In this document: positions 54,035-63,859 of the stretch, one piece after another
Position numbering within the stretch: position 1 is the first letter of the stretch
Layout: each line of letters starts with the position of its first letter
Source: Acanthosepion pharaonis
Lineage: Eukaryota; Mollusca; Cephalopoda; Sepiida; Sepiidae
DNA length: 64,000 nucleotides
Direction: 5' to 3'
Assembly (NCBI GenBank): GCA_903632075.3
Contig: CAHIKZ030005493.1
Coordinates: 234,501 to 298,500, forward strand
Notes under the pieces: model-generated
What the model saw: the letters and a program-made list of their open reading frames with translations, nothing else
Databases searched by the model: none
What the model was told of the DNA's origin: nothing
Made by a program: the position numbers and the translations under genes

Positions 54035-54486
54035 ATTCATGAATTATTCACACAAAAAAACAAATGCAAAGGTTAATGATTTAATTGGCGAGAAATCCAT
54101 CGTCGCAAACAATTTAAATAATATACAAAACCTCCGAATCCGTTATGAATGAAATGATCCTTGTTTCTATAAATTTCTGCCGTATTAGTTCTTATTTTTA
54201 CTACAAGCTTTCGTCTGTTCCTACAGACATCTTCAGGTATAGAATAGATGTTGTTCTTGTTTTTTTCTCTTAGTAATAAGAGGACAACGAAAATATATGT
54301 ATTGTTGTATCCGAAAATGCTATTGAAATGAGTTATTGTTTTTTGGAGCGCGCAGTAGCAACGCTGAGTTTGATTTTAAATTTTTAAAAGTTGTGCATTC
54401 ATATACAAATATGGTGATGAACGAATTTTTTACTGGTAAATTTTCTGTCAAAGTGGCATGAACTATATAGTTCAATAATTACAGTA
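54035..54486 (-). repeat. 452-bp repeat unit, copy 2 of a direct tandem pair
   Basis: Same orientation as copy 1, offset by 523 bp with 77 bp of unrelated spacer. The hairpin motif at 54211-54241 is preserved without change. Confidence 0.9.
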
Positions 54487-54564
54487 TATGTATATGCGTG
54501 TGTGTGTGTGTGTGTGAGTGTGCGTACATATAGACAGTTTGCATATATTATGTTATGCTGTGTA

Positions 54565-54640
54565 TGTGGATTGATTTGTTCTTTAACGGCATATCAACTC
54601 CTTATGGGTCATGCCGAAATTTAATTTTGGGGGTGGGGGA
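54565..54640 (+). repeat. interspersed repeat 'A', head fragment
   Basis: TTAACGGCATATCAACTCC followed by TGGGTCATGCCGAAATTT matches the head of repeat A. Confidence 0.72.
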
Positions 54641-54879
54641 GATTTGAAGTAATAAAACCATGATATTATTCTGCTTTCACAATTGGAAACATGGTAAATG
54701 ATACTCAGCTTTTGTGCATATACACGTTTGTGTGGACATGATTACTAAAGTCGGTGATATAGGTATTTTATAGCGTAGTTTTATTGAAGTTATATTTTGG
54801 AATATAGTTTGATTTCTTTATGAATATTTAGGATATTATAAGCACTAATGTTATGAAAGAATTCTTTCATGTTGGTTGA

Positions 54880-55195
54880 TTGGTTGAATTTGTTTGGCGG
54901 CATATCAGTCTCTGTGGTTCATTTAATGCCAAAATCTAAATATTTTCTACGTAATGTTATGCTTTCAGGGTAAAGGCATGTTTTTAGATATATAAAGGTA
55001 TATTTACATATATATATAAAATGGATTGTTGTTAATTTTACTATAAAAATATAGTATTGATTTTTGTTTGGGGTGGGTACTATTTGCCAATAGCTGGGAC
55101 GCTAACTGGTGCTACCACCCCGGGTCAAGGAGGATCTGGGAAGAATAAAAATTAAGAGGTGTTTCCACGTCCCTCAAAACCTCCAATCTCTCGGA
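54880..55195 (+). repeat. interspersed repeat 'A', full-length copy
   Basis: Head (TTTGGCGGCATATCAGTCTC, TTCATTTAATGCCAAAA), AT-rich body, and the conserved 3' block TAGCTGGGACGCTAACTGGT, CCACCCCGGGTCAAGG, AATTAAGAGGTGTTTCCACG. It abuts the Penelope-like remnant. Confidence 0.85.
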
Positions 55196-55199
55196 ATTA

Positions 55200-55835
55200 A
55201 CCTGTAGAAAAAGACAATATGTATAAAAGAAAAAAGACAATAGGAAAACTGTAGTATTAGCCGACGCGTTTCGCCCAATATGGACTTCTTCAATGCAAAA
55301 ACGAAATGAGTTTATTGAAACAAAGTATCTATAAACAGTAACCAAAATGTCGTTAGCAACTAGAAGAATTTAGAAACGCTGTTGTCTCTTCATATGGTCA
55401 ACTGAAAAATTACATCAAATACTTTGAAGAGAATATTTTCACGAGTCGAAATATTGTTTGTATTGTTGTGTTGACAGATTCAACCATTTTCTTTGGATTT
55501 CTTGATATCTTTGTTGTGCACGTTGGCTTGGGAGAGTAGTGATTTTGTAAGGGAAGGTGATATTGGGAAAAATACCTGGGCGTATATAAATGTTCCGATA
55601 ATATTCAATGCCAGCACTCTCGAGGATTTTACTTCTGAGTGAATTGTTTTCTTTTTTTATAAGTGTAGCATTTATAAAATCAAAATTGTGTTTGTATTTA
55701 TTTCTATGAATGACTAGTGCATTTGTTAAATTGATTTTTGTGAGGTCTCTTTTGTGTTCATTGAACATGGGACACAACGAGTCGGCTAATACGACAGTTT
55801 TCCTATTGTCTTTTTCCTTTATACATACATACATT
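55200..55835 (-). mobile_element. Penelope-like element 3' remnant with inverted end segments
   Basis: The minus-strand C-terminal frame (55834-55439) is followed by AT-rich 3' sequence and a CTGAAGA-type hairpin (55262-55292: TTGAAGAAGTCCATATTGGG, CGAAACGCG). GACAATAGGAAAACTGTAGT and ATTAGCCGACGCG on the plus strand at 55233-55275 recur inverted at 55779-55820, so both edges of the remnant carry the same segment in opposite orientation. Confidence 0.65.
55439..55834 (-). pseudogene. Penelope-like ORF, C-terminal part
   Basis: A 131-codon open frame: ADSLCPMFNEHKRDLTKINL, TNALVIHRNKYKHNFDFINA, TLIKKENNSLRSKILESAGI, EYYRNIYIRPG and a basic, glutamine-rich end (RAQQRYQEIQRKWLNL). The H-x-FDFxNAxLIxKExNxxxRxxLE pattern fits the last part of the GIY-YIG endonuclease region of Penelope-like proteins. 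The RT domain and the GIY-YIG core motif lie outside the remnant. A decayed relative on the plus strand is at 32999-33205. Confidence 0.65.
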
Positions 55836-55844
55836 CATACATAC

Positions 55845-56565
55845 ATATGTGTGTGTGTGTGCTTGTGTGTCTGTGTGTGCACGTGCACGTGTGTATGTCT
55901 GTGTGCGTGTAATTTGTAAAGAAAGGGATTTTTTTTTATTTGTTAATCCTACAGGTTTTTATAACTTTAATGTCAGATTTTTATTATTTAAACGTCAGAT
56001 CGGATATGGGTTTTATTAAAATAAATAATAAAAATCTGACGTTTAAGATATAAAAATCCGTAGGAGAGTTTACTGAAATCCGAGTATTTTCTAAAAATAG
56101 CGTTTACGTAATAAAAATATGTCCGATAAATAAATAAATAAATCCTTTTCTTTACAAATGAAAATGAACAGATATATCTATTTCAAGAGTCAGAGAAAAA
56201 TCTGTGTTAAAGTCTCTGTCATTGCTTTTGGTCATCGACGCACACAGTTGCCGAGAGGTCAAAGCATGTCAAATTTAATGACGGTTTAATAAGGGGATTC
56301 CATATAGAGTAAAAGAGGGAAGTAATATCTATAAATGCTGCAGAGTGTTGAATGTTATAACAACTGATGTATCGAAAGCGACACTTTTCGTCTTGAAAAT
56401 ATATTTTTAGGATATGAGTACGACTTCTTCTCTCTCTTTATAAATAATGGACGTCACCAACGAGAAAACGGATGTTGAAAAAACTGACTTGTGAATTTTT
56501 AATCTGTTTCATAAATGCGTGTTTATAGTCCAGGTTCAAGTAAGTAACATTGCTATTATTCTTTC
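55845..56565. other. no recognisable feature
   Basis: It includes a GT-rich stretch (55847-55905) and a local inverted segment (TTTTTATTATTTAAACGTCAG at 55977 against CTGACGTTTAAGATATAAAAAT at 56036). Confidence 0.45.
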
Positions 56566-56569
56566 TTAA

Positions 56570-56865
56570 ACCTTAATTGTTATTGTTCCCAAGTCCACCC
56601 TGATTGGGGGTGGTAGCACCTGTTAGGGTCCCAGCTATGGGCAAATAGTTAAACCCTAAACTGGGGTCACTTTGAAAGTATAAAAAATATAGTAAAAATA
56701 CAAGCAATACATTTTCGTAAAAAATATAAAATAATAAATTTTTTTTTAAAATTACCAGCTATATATTTTTGTAAAAGAAATTACTAATGCTACCAAGAAA
56801 ATTAAATTTCGGCATTGAATGACCCATGAAGGTGTTGGTATACCGCTAAACAAACAAACAAACAA
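56570..56865 (-). repeat. interspersed repeat 'A', full-length copy
   Basis: On the plus strand as written: TTGTTCCCAAGTCCACCCTG, GGGTGGTAGCACCTGTTAGG, GTCCCAGCTATGGGCAAATA, AT-rich body, then TTTCGGCATTGAATGACCCA and GTTGGTATACCGCTAAACAA. Confidence 0.85.
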
Positions 56866-56879
56866 GCTTCAGGATACAC

Positions 56880-57186
56880 AATTTACATTATTCGGACTAT
56901 TGTCCTCATCTTTGTCGCCATGTTTATCACAACGTTTCGGCCGTTGTACGCTCCGGCCTTCTTCAGGAGGTTGGAATGTCGAACTGAACCCTTTATTTCG
57001 CTCACTGGGGTAGACTGTTCTAGTTCCACGTGCCATGTCTAATGGATGTCAGTTATATCCTGTTAATTCTATTCTTCAAGTTCTCTACCGCGTTAACCAG
57101 GTATTGAACTCACACTCTTTTGGGTCATGTCACTGGATCTAATTAACGCCTTTATCCGCCTTTATCAGCTGTGCCATGTGTCTCCA
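56880..57186 (-). repeat. tRNA-derived SINE 'B'
   Basis: The hairpin region at 56936-56971 is the best preserved in the window (CGTTTCGGCCGTTGTACGCT, CCGGCCTTCTTCAGG). The head is at 57090-57186. It meets an oppositely oriented, internally deleted copy. Confidence 0.84.
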
Positions 57187-57187
57187 A

Positions 57188-57312
57188 TGAGTGTGAGTTC
57201 AATATTTGGTTAAGGCCGAAACGCTGTAATAAATATGGCGACAAAGATGAGGACAATAGTCTGAATAATGTAAATAGTGTACATAATACCTCATCTCAGA
57301 AATCCAGACAGA
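57188..57312 (+). repeat. SINE 'B', internally deleted head-to-head partner
   Basis: GAGTGTGAGTTCAATATTTG joins directly to GCCGAAACGCTGTAATAAAT, skipping the body. It continues to the tail (AATACCTCATCTCAGAAATC). Confidence 0.82.
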
Positions 57313-57314
57313 TA

Positions 57315-57460
57315 CTGAAGCCTCTGGGTTTCACAACTTTATGGATAACTTGCATATTCTTTCATGAAAAATTGTCGCCAAGGTGCGCAATTCCCATTTG
57401 AAAGCCGAATTGATCTGAAATAAAGAATTCTATCACGTTAATCCGAATCTACTAACAAAA

Positions 57461-57491
<31 letters not shown>

Positions 57492-58220
57492 AATTAAAAA
57501 ACTAATCTTTCAAAAGTGCGAAACTGACTCTACTTTGAATTGTTCTAGCTAATAAACGGTTTAAATTTACATTTGGTATTTTGTACGTGTGTGAAGAGGC
57601 CGTTACGTCCCGAGAGAATTTCTGTGAAAATCTCTGAAATAATGTTTCGGGGACGATCTAAGTGCGTAGTTTATCAACCTTACCTTTGACCTAGTCAATC
57701 CGTACGGATTATACAGTGAGGAGACCTTAATCCGTATCACGGCAAGTATAGTACACTGGGATTACAGATGAGGGTGATTTGGGTCAAGAAGTACAATCGT
57801 TATTTTTTTCCCTGACGTGTCCCTTGCCTTGGCTACGCCCCACTACAATCCCCACCAACGTCAGCCCAGCAAACCTAGCAATGCGACTATTTTTTTTTAT
57901 CGTGTGTCTTTTGCAAAGATGTGTACGTCTTGGCATACACTCAGTCAACACGAAAGATGCAATCACCTAAGTGTGTTCGAATATCGGCTGATATTTCACT
58001 CTGTACAGACACCCTGGAGAAAGAAAACAATCTAATTTTGCTTCATTATCGAATATTCAGGAAAAGGTCTCGTCACTCTCATGTCACGATTTTTAACAGA
58101 AGAGATTGATTTATTGGACAAAAAGACATTTCCATAATTATCGTCAAGAAATACTAAAAAATTCTAAAACAAGTGTCGCATTCATTGCGAAGGCATGAGT
58201 CGTCTTTTTCTTAATTCCCG
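57315..58220. other. no recognisable feature except (AAAT)n
   Basis: A TAAA-repeat run lies at 57457-57491. The remainder has short open frames without motifs. Confidence 0.4.
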
Positions 58221-58229
58221 TTCCATTAC

Positions 58230-58450
58230 CAGAGTTTGAAAAAATATATATTTAAAAATATATTGTTAAATAAAACAAACAATGAATGTCTATAATGTTT
58301 GATCTTGAGCCGTTCTAAACTTCGTATATTTGGTTTAATTTCAGGTGAAAATAAAAACAAAAATTGTCCAAAGTTTGGATATTTTTTTATTAAGCTGGTC
58401 CTTGATCTAAGGTTTCGGCTCACATAAGCCATCTTCAGAGTGGTTAGGCA
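58230..58450 (-). repeat. retroelement end with CTGAAGA-hairpin-GAAA motif
   Basis: On the minus strand: CTCTGAAGATGGCTTATGTG followed by AGCCGAAACC (58409-58438), then an A-rich tail. GGCT pairs with AGCC around a 6-nt loop. No coding part was identified. Confidence 0.5.
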
Positions 58451-58454
58451 GACA

Positions 58455-58835
58455 TTTAAACAAAGATATTGACCATCAAAGATGATATTCTATTATACAG
58501 ACACAGAAGATTCACAAACAAGGAACAGCTGATTCAAGTGATCGGGGAAACATCCTCTGGGAAGTCTGTTCTCCAGAGCAGTAGTTCATCGCTGGAAGAA
58601 GCTGTTCGAGTGGAACTTAAGCAACCCTCTCGACAAACTCATTATATAAGTTTATAGAGAGAAAGGCACAGTGTGTCAACCTTTAGGAGACATGCCCAAT
58701 GGTTTATGGTTAAGTTACTGACAAGCAAATTTGTAATGAAGGAGATATTTACAGTAGCCCATCTTCATTCAAGACAAAACATATACTCGTTAAGACTTGT
58801 AATCAATTAAAATCAAAGGGTATGAGAATCATGTC
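58455..58835. other. no clear feature; weak satellite similarity at 58535-58575
   Basis: GTGATCGGGGAAACATCCTC then TGGGAAGTCTGTTCT loosely parallels the satellite unit. This may be coincidental. Confidence 0.3.
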
Positions 58836-58837
58836 TG

Positions 58838-58879
<42 letters not shown>

Positions 58880-59890
58880 TCCTTTTATTTCTGGCGTTTA
58901 CACATTTCTTTCCGGGTCCCGCCGAGAGACCTAAGGTTAGAAATGGCATCATGACAATTTCCACTGACAAAAAAAAAAAAAAAAAAAAAAAGAAAAAGAA
59001 AAGAAAAACACAAATTTTACATAGATAAAGCCCTTCGTAAAGTGTGGGCTGTACTTGTGAGAACAATTTTTTGTATCTCTTTGAGGCATGGGCTTCCAGG
59101 AATCCCTTCAATTAGTCTACTGCAATCTTTTCCAACCAGTCCTAGGGCTCCAACTACAACAGGTATTGTTTACGTTCCCATGTGCCACATTTTTGAGATT
59201 TCTATTTCAAGGTCCTTGTATTTTGACAGCTTTTTGAATATCTTCAAAGATACATTGCAATCAGCAGGACTGCCATATCAATAAGGAGGCACTTTTTTGT
59301 TTGTGGTCTTTAATAACAATATCTGGGCAGTTGACTTTGATTGTTCTGTCAGTGTGTATTGTGTAGTCCCATAGAATTGTAACAGGTCCTATCTCCGTAA
59401 CCGGGTCTGGGTGGTGTTCATACCAGTTTCTTTCAGTTTCCTTCTTGTAGAAGTTGCAAATTTTCCAGTGCAGATATTAAGCCACTCTGTCATGCCGGGT
59501 TTTATACTCAGTGGGTGCCAATATCGTGCAACCTGATACAAGATGATCAATTGTTTCTGGGCTAACCCACTATTTTCATATATGTGTTTGATAATTCCTA
59601 ATTAGCAAGCATTGGTCCTGTGCAGCAAGGATAAAACCTCCAGTTTCAGCTTTCAACCCTGAACTACGTAGCCACTGATGGTTACGGGTTTTGTCTACGT
59701 CAGCTTGTTTGGTACGGGCAGAGTATTGGCCATGAAGCTGTTTATCTTGCCATTGTTTCTGTATCTGGTCGGTTGAATTTGTCTTTGCTTTCTTTTTTTA
59801 AGTATTTTGTAGCTTCAGCCGGTGTATTGTGCTTTACTTGTATTTCTGCTCCCATATTCATTAATGTGTAAGTGTTGAAAAATATCGAAG
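58838..59890 (-). pseudogene. LINE 3' fragment with nuclease-like domain, copy 1, (AAT)n tail
   Basis: Minus strand, in order: a zinc-ribbon-like region around PETIDHLVSGCTILAPTEYK (59560-59500), a linker with WYEHHPDPV and TILWDYTIHTDRTIKVNCPD (about 59430-59320), IVIKDHKQK (the PD-x-D-x-K-like block of restriction-like endonucleases), and a decayed distal part to about 59040. The element ends at a run of about 13 AAT units (58838-58878 on the plus strand as ATT). Multiple stops and frame changes are present. The domain order matches non-LTR elements with a C-terminal restriction-like nuclease, but clade assignment is inference. Confidence 0.65.
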
Positions 59891-59904
59891 GAGTAAATAT
59901 CAAT

Positions 59905-59917
59905 CATTTTATTTATT

Positions 59918-59950
<33 letters not shown>

Positions 59951-60456
59951 TCCTTTGATTTCTGTTGCATACACATTTTCTTCCGGTTCCTAACCAGAGA
60001 TCAAAGGTCAGAAATGGCTTCATGAAATTTTCTACTGATTCCTTGTGTAACACATTTTACACACATTTTACACAGATAAAGCTTTTCGTAATGTGTGAGC
60101 TGTATTTGTACAATTTTCTGTAATTTTTAAGACATGGGATACCAGGAATCCTTTCAATGAATCTATTCCAATCAATCCGATGGCACCAACTGCAATTGGA
60201 ATTATTAATATCCTCATGTGCGACATTTTTTAGATTTCCACTTCAAGATCTTTGTATTTTGATAGATTTTTGAAGATCATAAAAGATCCATTACAATCTG
60301 CAGGAATTGCCATGTCAATAAGGAAGCACATTCTGTTTTTGTAGTTTTTGATCACGATGTCTGGGTGATTAGCTTTGATTGTTCTGTCCGTGTGTTTTGC
60401 AAAGTCCCATAAAATTGTTACAGTTCCCAAACTGCGCGACTGGGTGATAGTCATAC
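59905..60456 (-). pseudogene. LINE 3' fragment, copy 2, head-to-tail with copy 1
   Basis: The best frame (60454-60230) reads RSLGTVTILWDFAKHTDRTI, KANHPDIVIKNYKNRMCFLI, DMAIPADCNGSF and FKNLSKYKDLEVEI. The PDIVIK...FLIDMAIPAD block corresponds to copy 1, with better preservation. The 3' end has the same TTTCTGTTGCATACACATTT-type sequence, ending in ATT repeats at 59905-59950. Confidence 0.7.
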
Positions 60457-60459
60457 TAG

Positions 60460-60930
60460 TTTATTAGTACTACTTTATTATTACTATTACTGTTCTTTGC
60501 TTTGTGTAGTACGAGTTGCTCCAAGACTCAAGCAAAGACTTCAAGAACCAAGTTTTGTTTGTATCAGAAGATGCAAACAGATGAAATGCCATGCATGCGA
60601 GAGAAAAATTAATTGAAGCCACTGCATGGAAAGAAGTACCTATGAGTAAGATTCTTTGCAATTCATATATTTCAGGGCTACCAGAAATTTGTTTGATCCG
60701 TTTGATATCATTCCTAAAGTTCCAGTAAGAACAGGTAACGTTGTTGTATTAAGATGCCACATTCCATTGATTTCTTTTCCGACGTCGTCCTTGTATTTAG
60801 TTAGTTTCTCAAACGTTTTCAAAGATACGTTTTTACTGGAACATCTTTCAGAAGATAGGTGCTATCAAGATAATTTTTTCATAATTATGTCTGCTCGATT
60901 TATCTGGATGTCCCGAACAGTTTGAATGCT
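60460..60930 (-). pseudogene. LINE 3' fragment, copy 3, head-to-tail
   Basis: On the minus strand: QTVRDIQINRADIIMKK (60925-60875), then FEKLTKYKDDVGKEINGMWH, LNTTTLPVLTGTLGMISNGS and a terminal piece (MQRILLIGT). A degenerate ATT run at 60462-60492 marks its 3' end. It shares KYKD--EI--MWHL-T---PV--GTLGMI with the family. Confidence 0.68.
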
Positions 60931-61184
60931 AAAATTGCATAGGATGGTTGGGTGAAGTGTGATTGCCTATATTTCCGCCAATTCTCTTTGAGAGGGAGGT
61001 TGAATGCGTGGCAAATTGATCAATGTATGTACAGAGCAGACTTATGAAGTCGTTGAAATCTTCTGGCGCGCCAGTCACACACATCTACGTATTACAATTG
61101 GCTCTGAATGTTCCACATATACGCGGCTGGATAGGTTGCTATTAAATTTCAGGACATTCCATTGGTAATTTCTATTCTTAGGTA

Positions 61185-61850
61185 GGCCGGATTCTAGGTA
61201 GGCCCTGATCCTTGATAGGCCTTGATCCTAGGTAAGCCTTGGTCCTTGATAGGACTTGATCCTTAGTAGGCCCTGATCCTAGGTACGTCTTGATCCTTCT
61301 CGGGCTCCGATTATTGGTAGGCCCTTGATCCTAGGTAAGCCTTGGTCTTTGGTAGGTTTTGATCCCAGATAGGCCCTGATCCTAGGCAGACCCTGATCCT
61401 TGGTTGGCCCTGCTCCTAGGTAGGCCTTGATACTTGGCAGGGCTCGATCCTATGCCCTAATCTTTGGTAGGCTCTAATCCTTGATAGTTCTTGATCCTTG
61501 CTAGGCCTTGATCCTAGGTAGGCCCTGATACATGTTAGGCACTGATCCTTTGTAGGACCTGATCCTTGGCAGGTCTTGATACTAGGTAAGCCTTGATCCT
61601 TGTTAGGCCCTGGTACTAGGTAGGCACTGATCCTAGGTAGACATTGATTCGAAGTAAGCCTTGGTCCTTGGCAGGCTCTGATCTTTGTTAGGCCTTGATC
61701 CTTGGTAGACTCTGATCCTTGGTAGGCGTTGATCCCGAGTAAGCCTTGATCCTTGTTAGGCCCTGATCCTAGGTAGACATTGATCCTAGGTAAGCCTTGG
61801 TCCTTGTTAGGCCCTGATCCTTGGTAGGCCTTGATTCCTGGTAGCAAGTA
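61185..61850. repeat. 17-bp minisatellite, about 39 copies
   Basis: The consensus unit is approximately TAGGCCTTGATCCTAGG, with TT/CC and AG/TG variants at fixed positions. The minus strand stays open for about 143 codons and would encode a GPNKDQGLPRI-type repeat. Because 17 is not a multiple of 3, the peptide phase rotates through three reading frames per 51 bp. I treat it as a repeat. Confidence 0.93.
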
Positions 61851-62095
61851 TTAATCCCTAAGTTCCTGGTTTGAAACCAGCGCCTGATGAGTAAGAATTT
61901 TTGACTCTGATAATATATTTGCACAGCGCAGTTTTTTCTCTCATTTCTCACTAGTTTTGTTAAGGCAGATTTTTTATGCTGTAGTTCTTTAATGTATTCT
62001 GCTGTTTCAGTTGGAGCCACATTTCCTTCAGGTTTTGATTCCTTTAGTTGCATTTCCCGAAGATATGTTATCAAGCCTTTTGTCACAGAGTACAT
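61769..62095 (-). CDS. 108-codon open frame, unrecognised, runs into the minisatellite
   Basis: The first 80 codons look protein-like and hydrophilic (SKPEGNVAPTETAEYIKELQ, HKKSALTKLVRNERKNCAVQ), and the last 25 are minisatellite-encoded. There is no domain, no upstream exon and no promoter evidence. It may be a gene or retroelement fragment. Confidence 0.2.
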   Translation of the reverse strand: MYSVTKGLITYLREMQLKESKPEGNVAPTETAEYIKELQHKKSALTKLVRNERKNCAVQIYYQSQKFLLIRRWFQTRNLGINTCYQESRPTKDQGLTRTKAYLGSMST

Positions 62096-62264
62096 GCAAA
62101 TTCCAAATTGGTGATACTAAAATCAAACAGCTACAATAATTTATACAGGCACATTGTCGTAGCGAAACATGACTTCCAAAAGCTAAGCAAAGTAATAAGA
62201 AACAGAAAAAAAAAACGCTTGTTAGAAACAAAAAATGAGTGTACTAAACTCTTATAATAATATT

Positions 62265-62690
62265 AGTCCACCTGTATGGAAGTGGATGCTGGACAACTTG
62301 TAGCAACAGAAATCTGGTTCTACATAAGGATACTGAGAATACCATGGAGCGAACATGGGTAAAACTAAGACGTTTTTAGTGAAAATGGAAACAAAAAGGA
62401 CACTTATGCTTAAGATTAGGAAGAGGTAGTTAAAATTTCTAGGTCACATAATGAGGAAAGATGGCTTAGAAAATTTGGTACTCATAGGTCGGATTCAAAG
62501 GAAGAAGGACAGAGATATAAAAAAAATTCATGACCTACATAGCGAACTTGATTAAATGGATGACGTAACAGGGTTTAAGGGAGATAATAAAAAGACAACA
62601 TTTATTACGAGCTACAAATTGTGGAGAACAATGCTAGCCAATGTCCTGAATGAGCAAAGCACGTTGAATAAAAAGTTGTTTTAGAACCAG
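62265..62690 (+). pseudogene. non-LTR retrotransposon ORF2 3' end
   Basis: Decayed copy of the 32300-32750 block: EIWFYIRILRIPWSEHG, then KRTLMLKIRKR, FLGHIMRKDGLENLVLIGRI and a distal part resembling LLRATNCGEQC-N-VL near 62610-62655. Frameshifts and stops are frequent. Confidence 0.72.
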
Positions 62691-62699
62691 TTAATATGC

Positions 62700-63535
62700 A
62701 GTTGTTTAATTGCTGCTAAAATAAATATTATTATTTAGTGTTATAGATGAATAAAGTGTTGCTGCCGACGCTTGAGTTTGAACATAGATCGCCAGTGAGC
62801 AGAGGAAACACATTTATGGGAGGTAGCGTGTAGCTAATTGATTGTTATTTCTATACTATCATCTATTAATATACGGACCGCTATTACGAAAGTGACAACG
62901 AGTATTCGTTGGCATCAGAAAACTGGCAACGATTGTTCGTTGACATCACAAACTTTGGCATAGGATAGATGAAGACTGGAAGAATGGATGACCTCGCCAT
63001 TGTCAATTCAAACCATTTCCCAATCTACCCGGATAGAATTTTCTGATCATTTGGTTTCGTCTTTAAGCGTCGTTTACCATCAATCAGAATATGTATGAAG
63101 ATTAGTTAAGTAACAGAAAGAGTTGTCAAAGACTTCGATTAATCGGGGGATTTTTTGTAAATATCAATTCTCTAATCGAAGAGGCGACTGACTAAAGAAA
63201 TTTACGATATAGTCGGATAATTCGAGTGATGAGAAAAGACAAACTCCAGGGCTTGACTAATCAATTATAAAAATCACAACCTTTCCCACATTTAATTCTG
63301 ATTTTGCGAATGGATTACAACAAACCCGGTCAGAAAGAGATTAACAGATTACCGTTCTACCGAGTAAAAGGATTAGACTCCGCTGGCGCAGGTTTGTTCC
63401 ACTGACGCAGTTATCTGATTTTACGGTGACCAATCGATATAAAATGACATCTAACGGTAAATAGTGGTGTTAAAAGTCATTGTGCTTCACTTGAAATGAA
63501 AATCGTTTATCTTCATTATTTAAACGCGGAGTATT
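62700..63535. other. no recognisable feature
   Basis: No repeat partner or coding frame was recognised. Confidence 0.4.
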
Positions 63536-63544
63536 GTCTCCATC

Positions 63545-63770
63545 TTTGACACCAGGTGCTGTAAGCTTGAATGTGTGGATAATGGCTCGGAATTGTTTAT
63601 CGAAGAACCGAGTTCCAATTCCATTTCGTTATATTCACTTACGCGCAAATACCCTTGGGAAAGGCATGAATCCACACCTTCACCCTTCCAGTTATGGGGT
63701 AATTAGTAAGACTTGTAACACTAAATCATTATTAACTAAAAAAATAACCTTACAATATAAAAAATATTTT
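63545..63770 (+). repeat. 5S-tRNA composite SINE, 5'-truncated
   Basis: It starts in the last bases of the 5S part (ACCAGGTGCTGTAAGCTTGA). It then has the tRNA-like part (GATAATGGCTCGGAATTG, CGAGTTCCAATTCCATTTCG) and tail (TTCACTTACGCGCAAATACC, CCTTCCAGTTATGGGGTAAT). Confidence 0.8.
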
Positions 63771-63859
63771 CTGGATTTAAATAACCTGCACAATCCGTAG
63801 AAAATGAATGAATGAATCAATCAACCATCTTTGACGTTGTTATGATTTTACAATGATGT

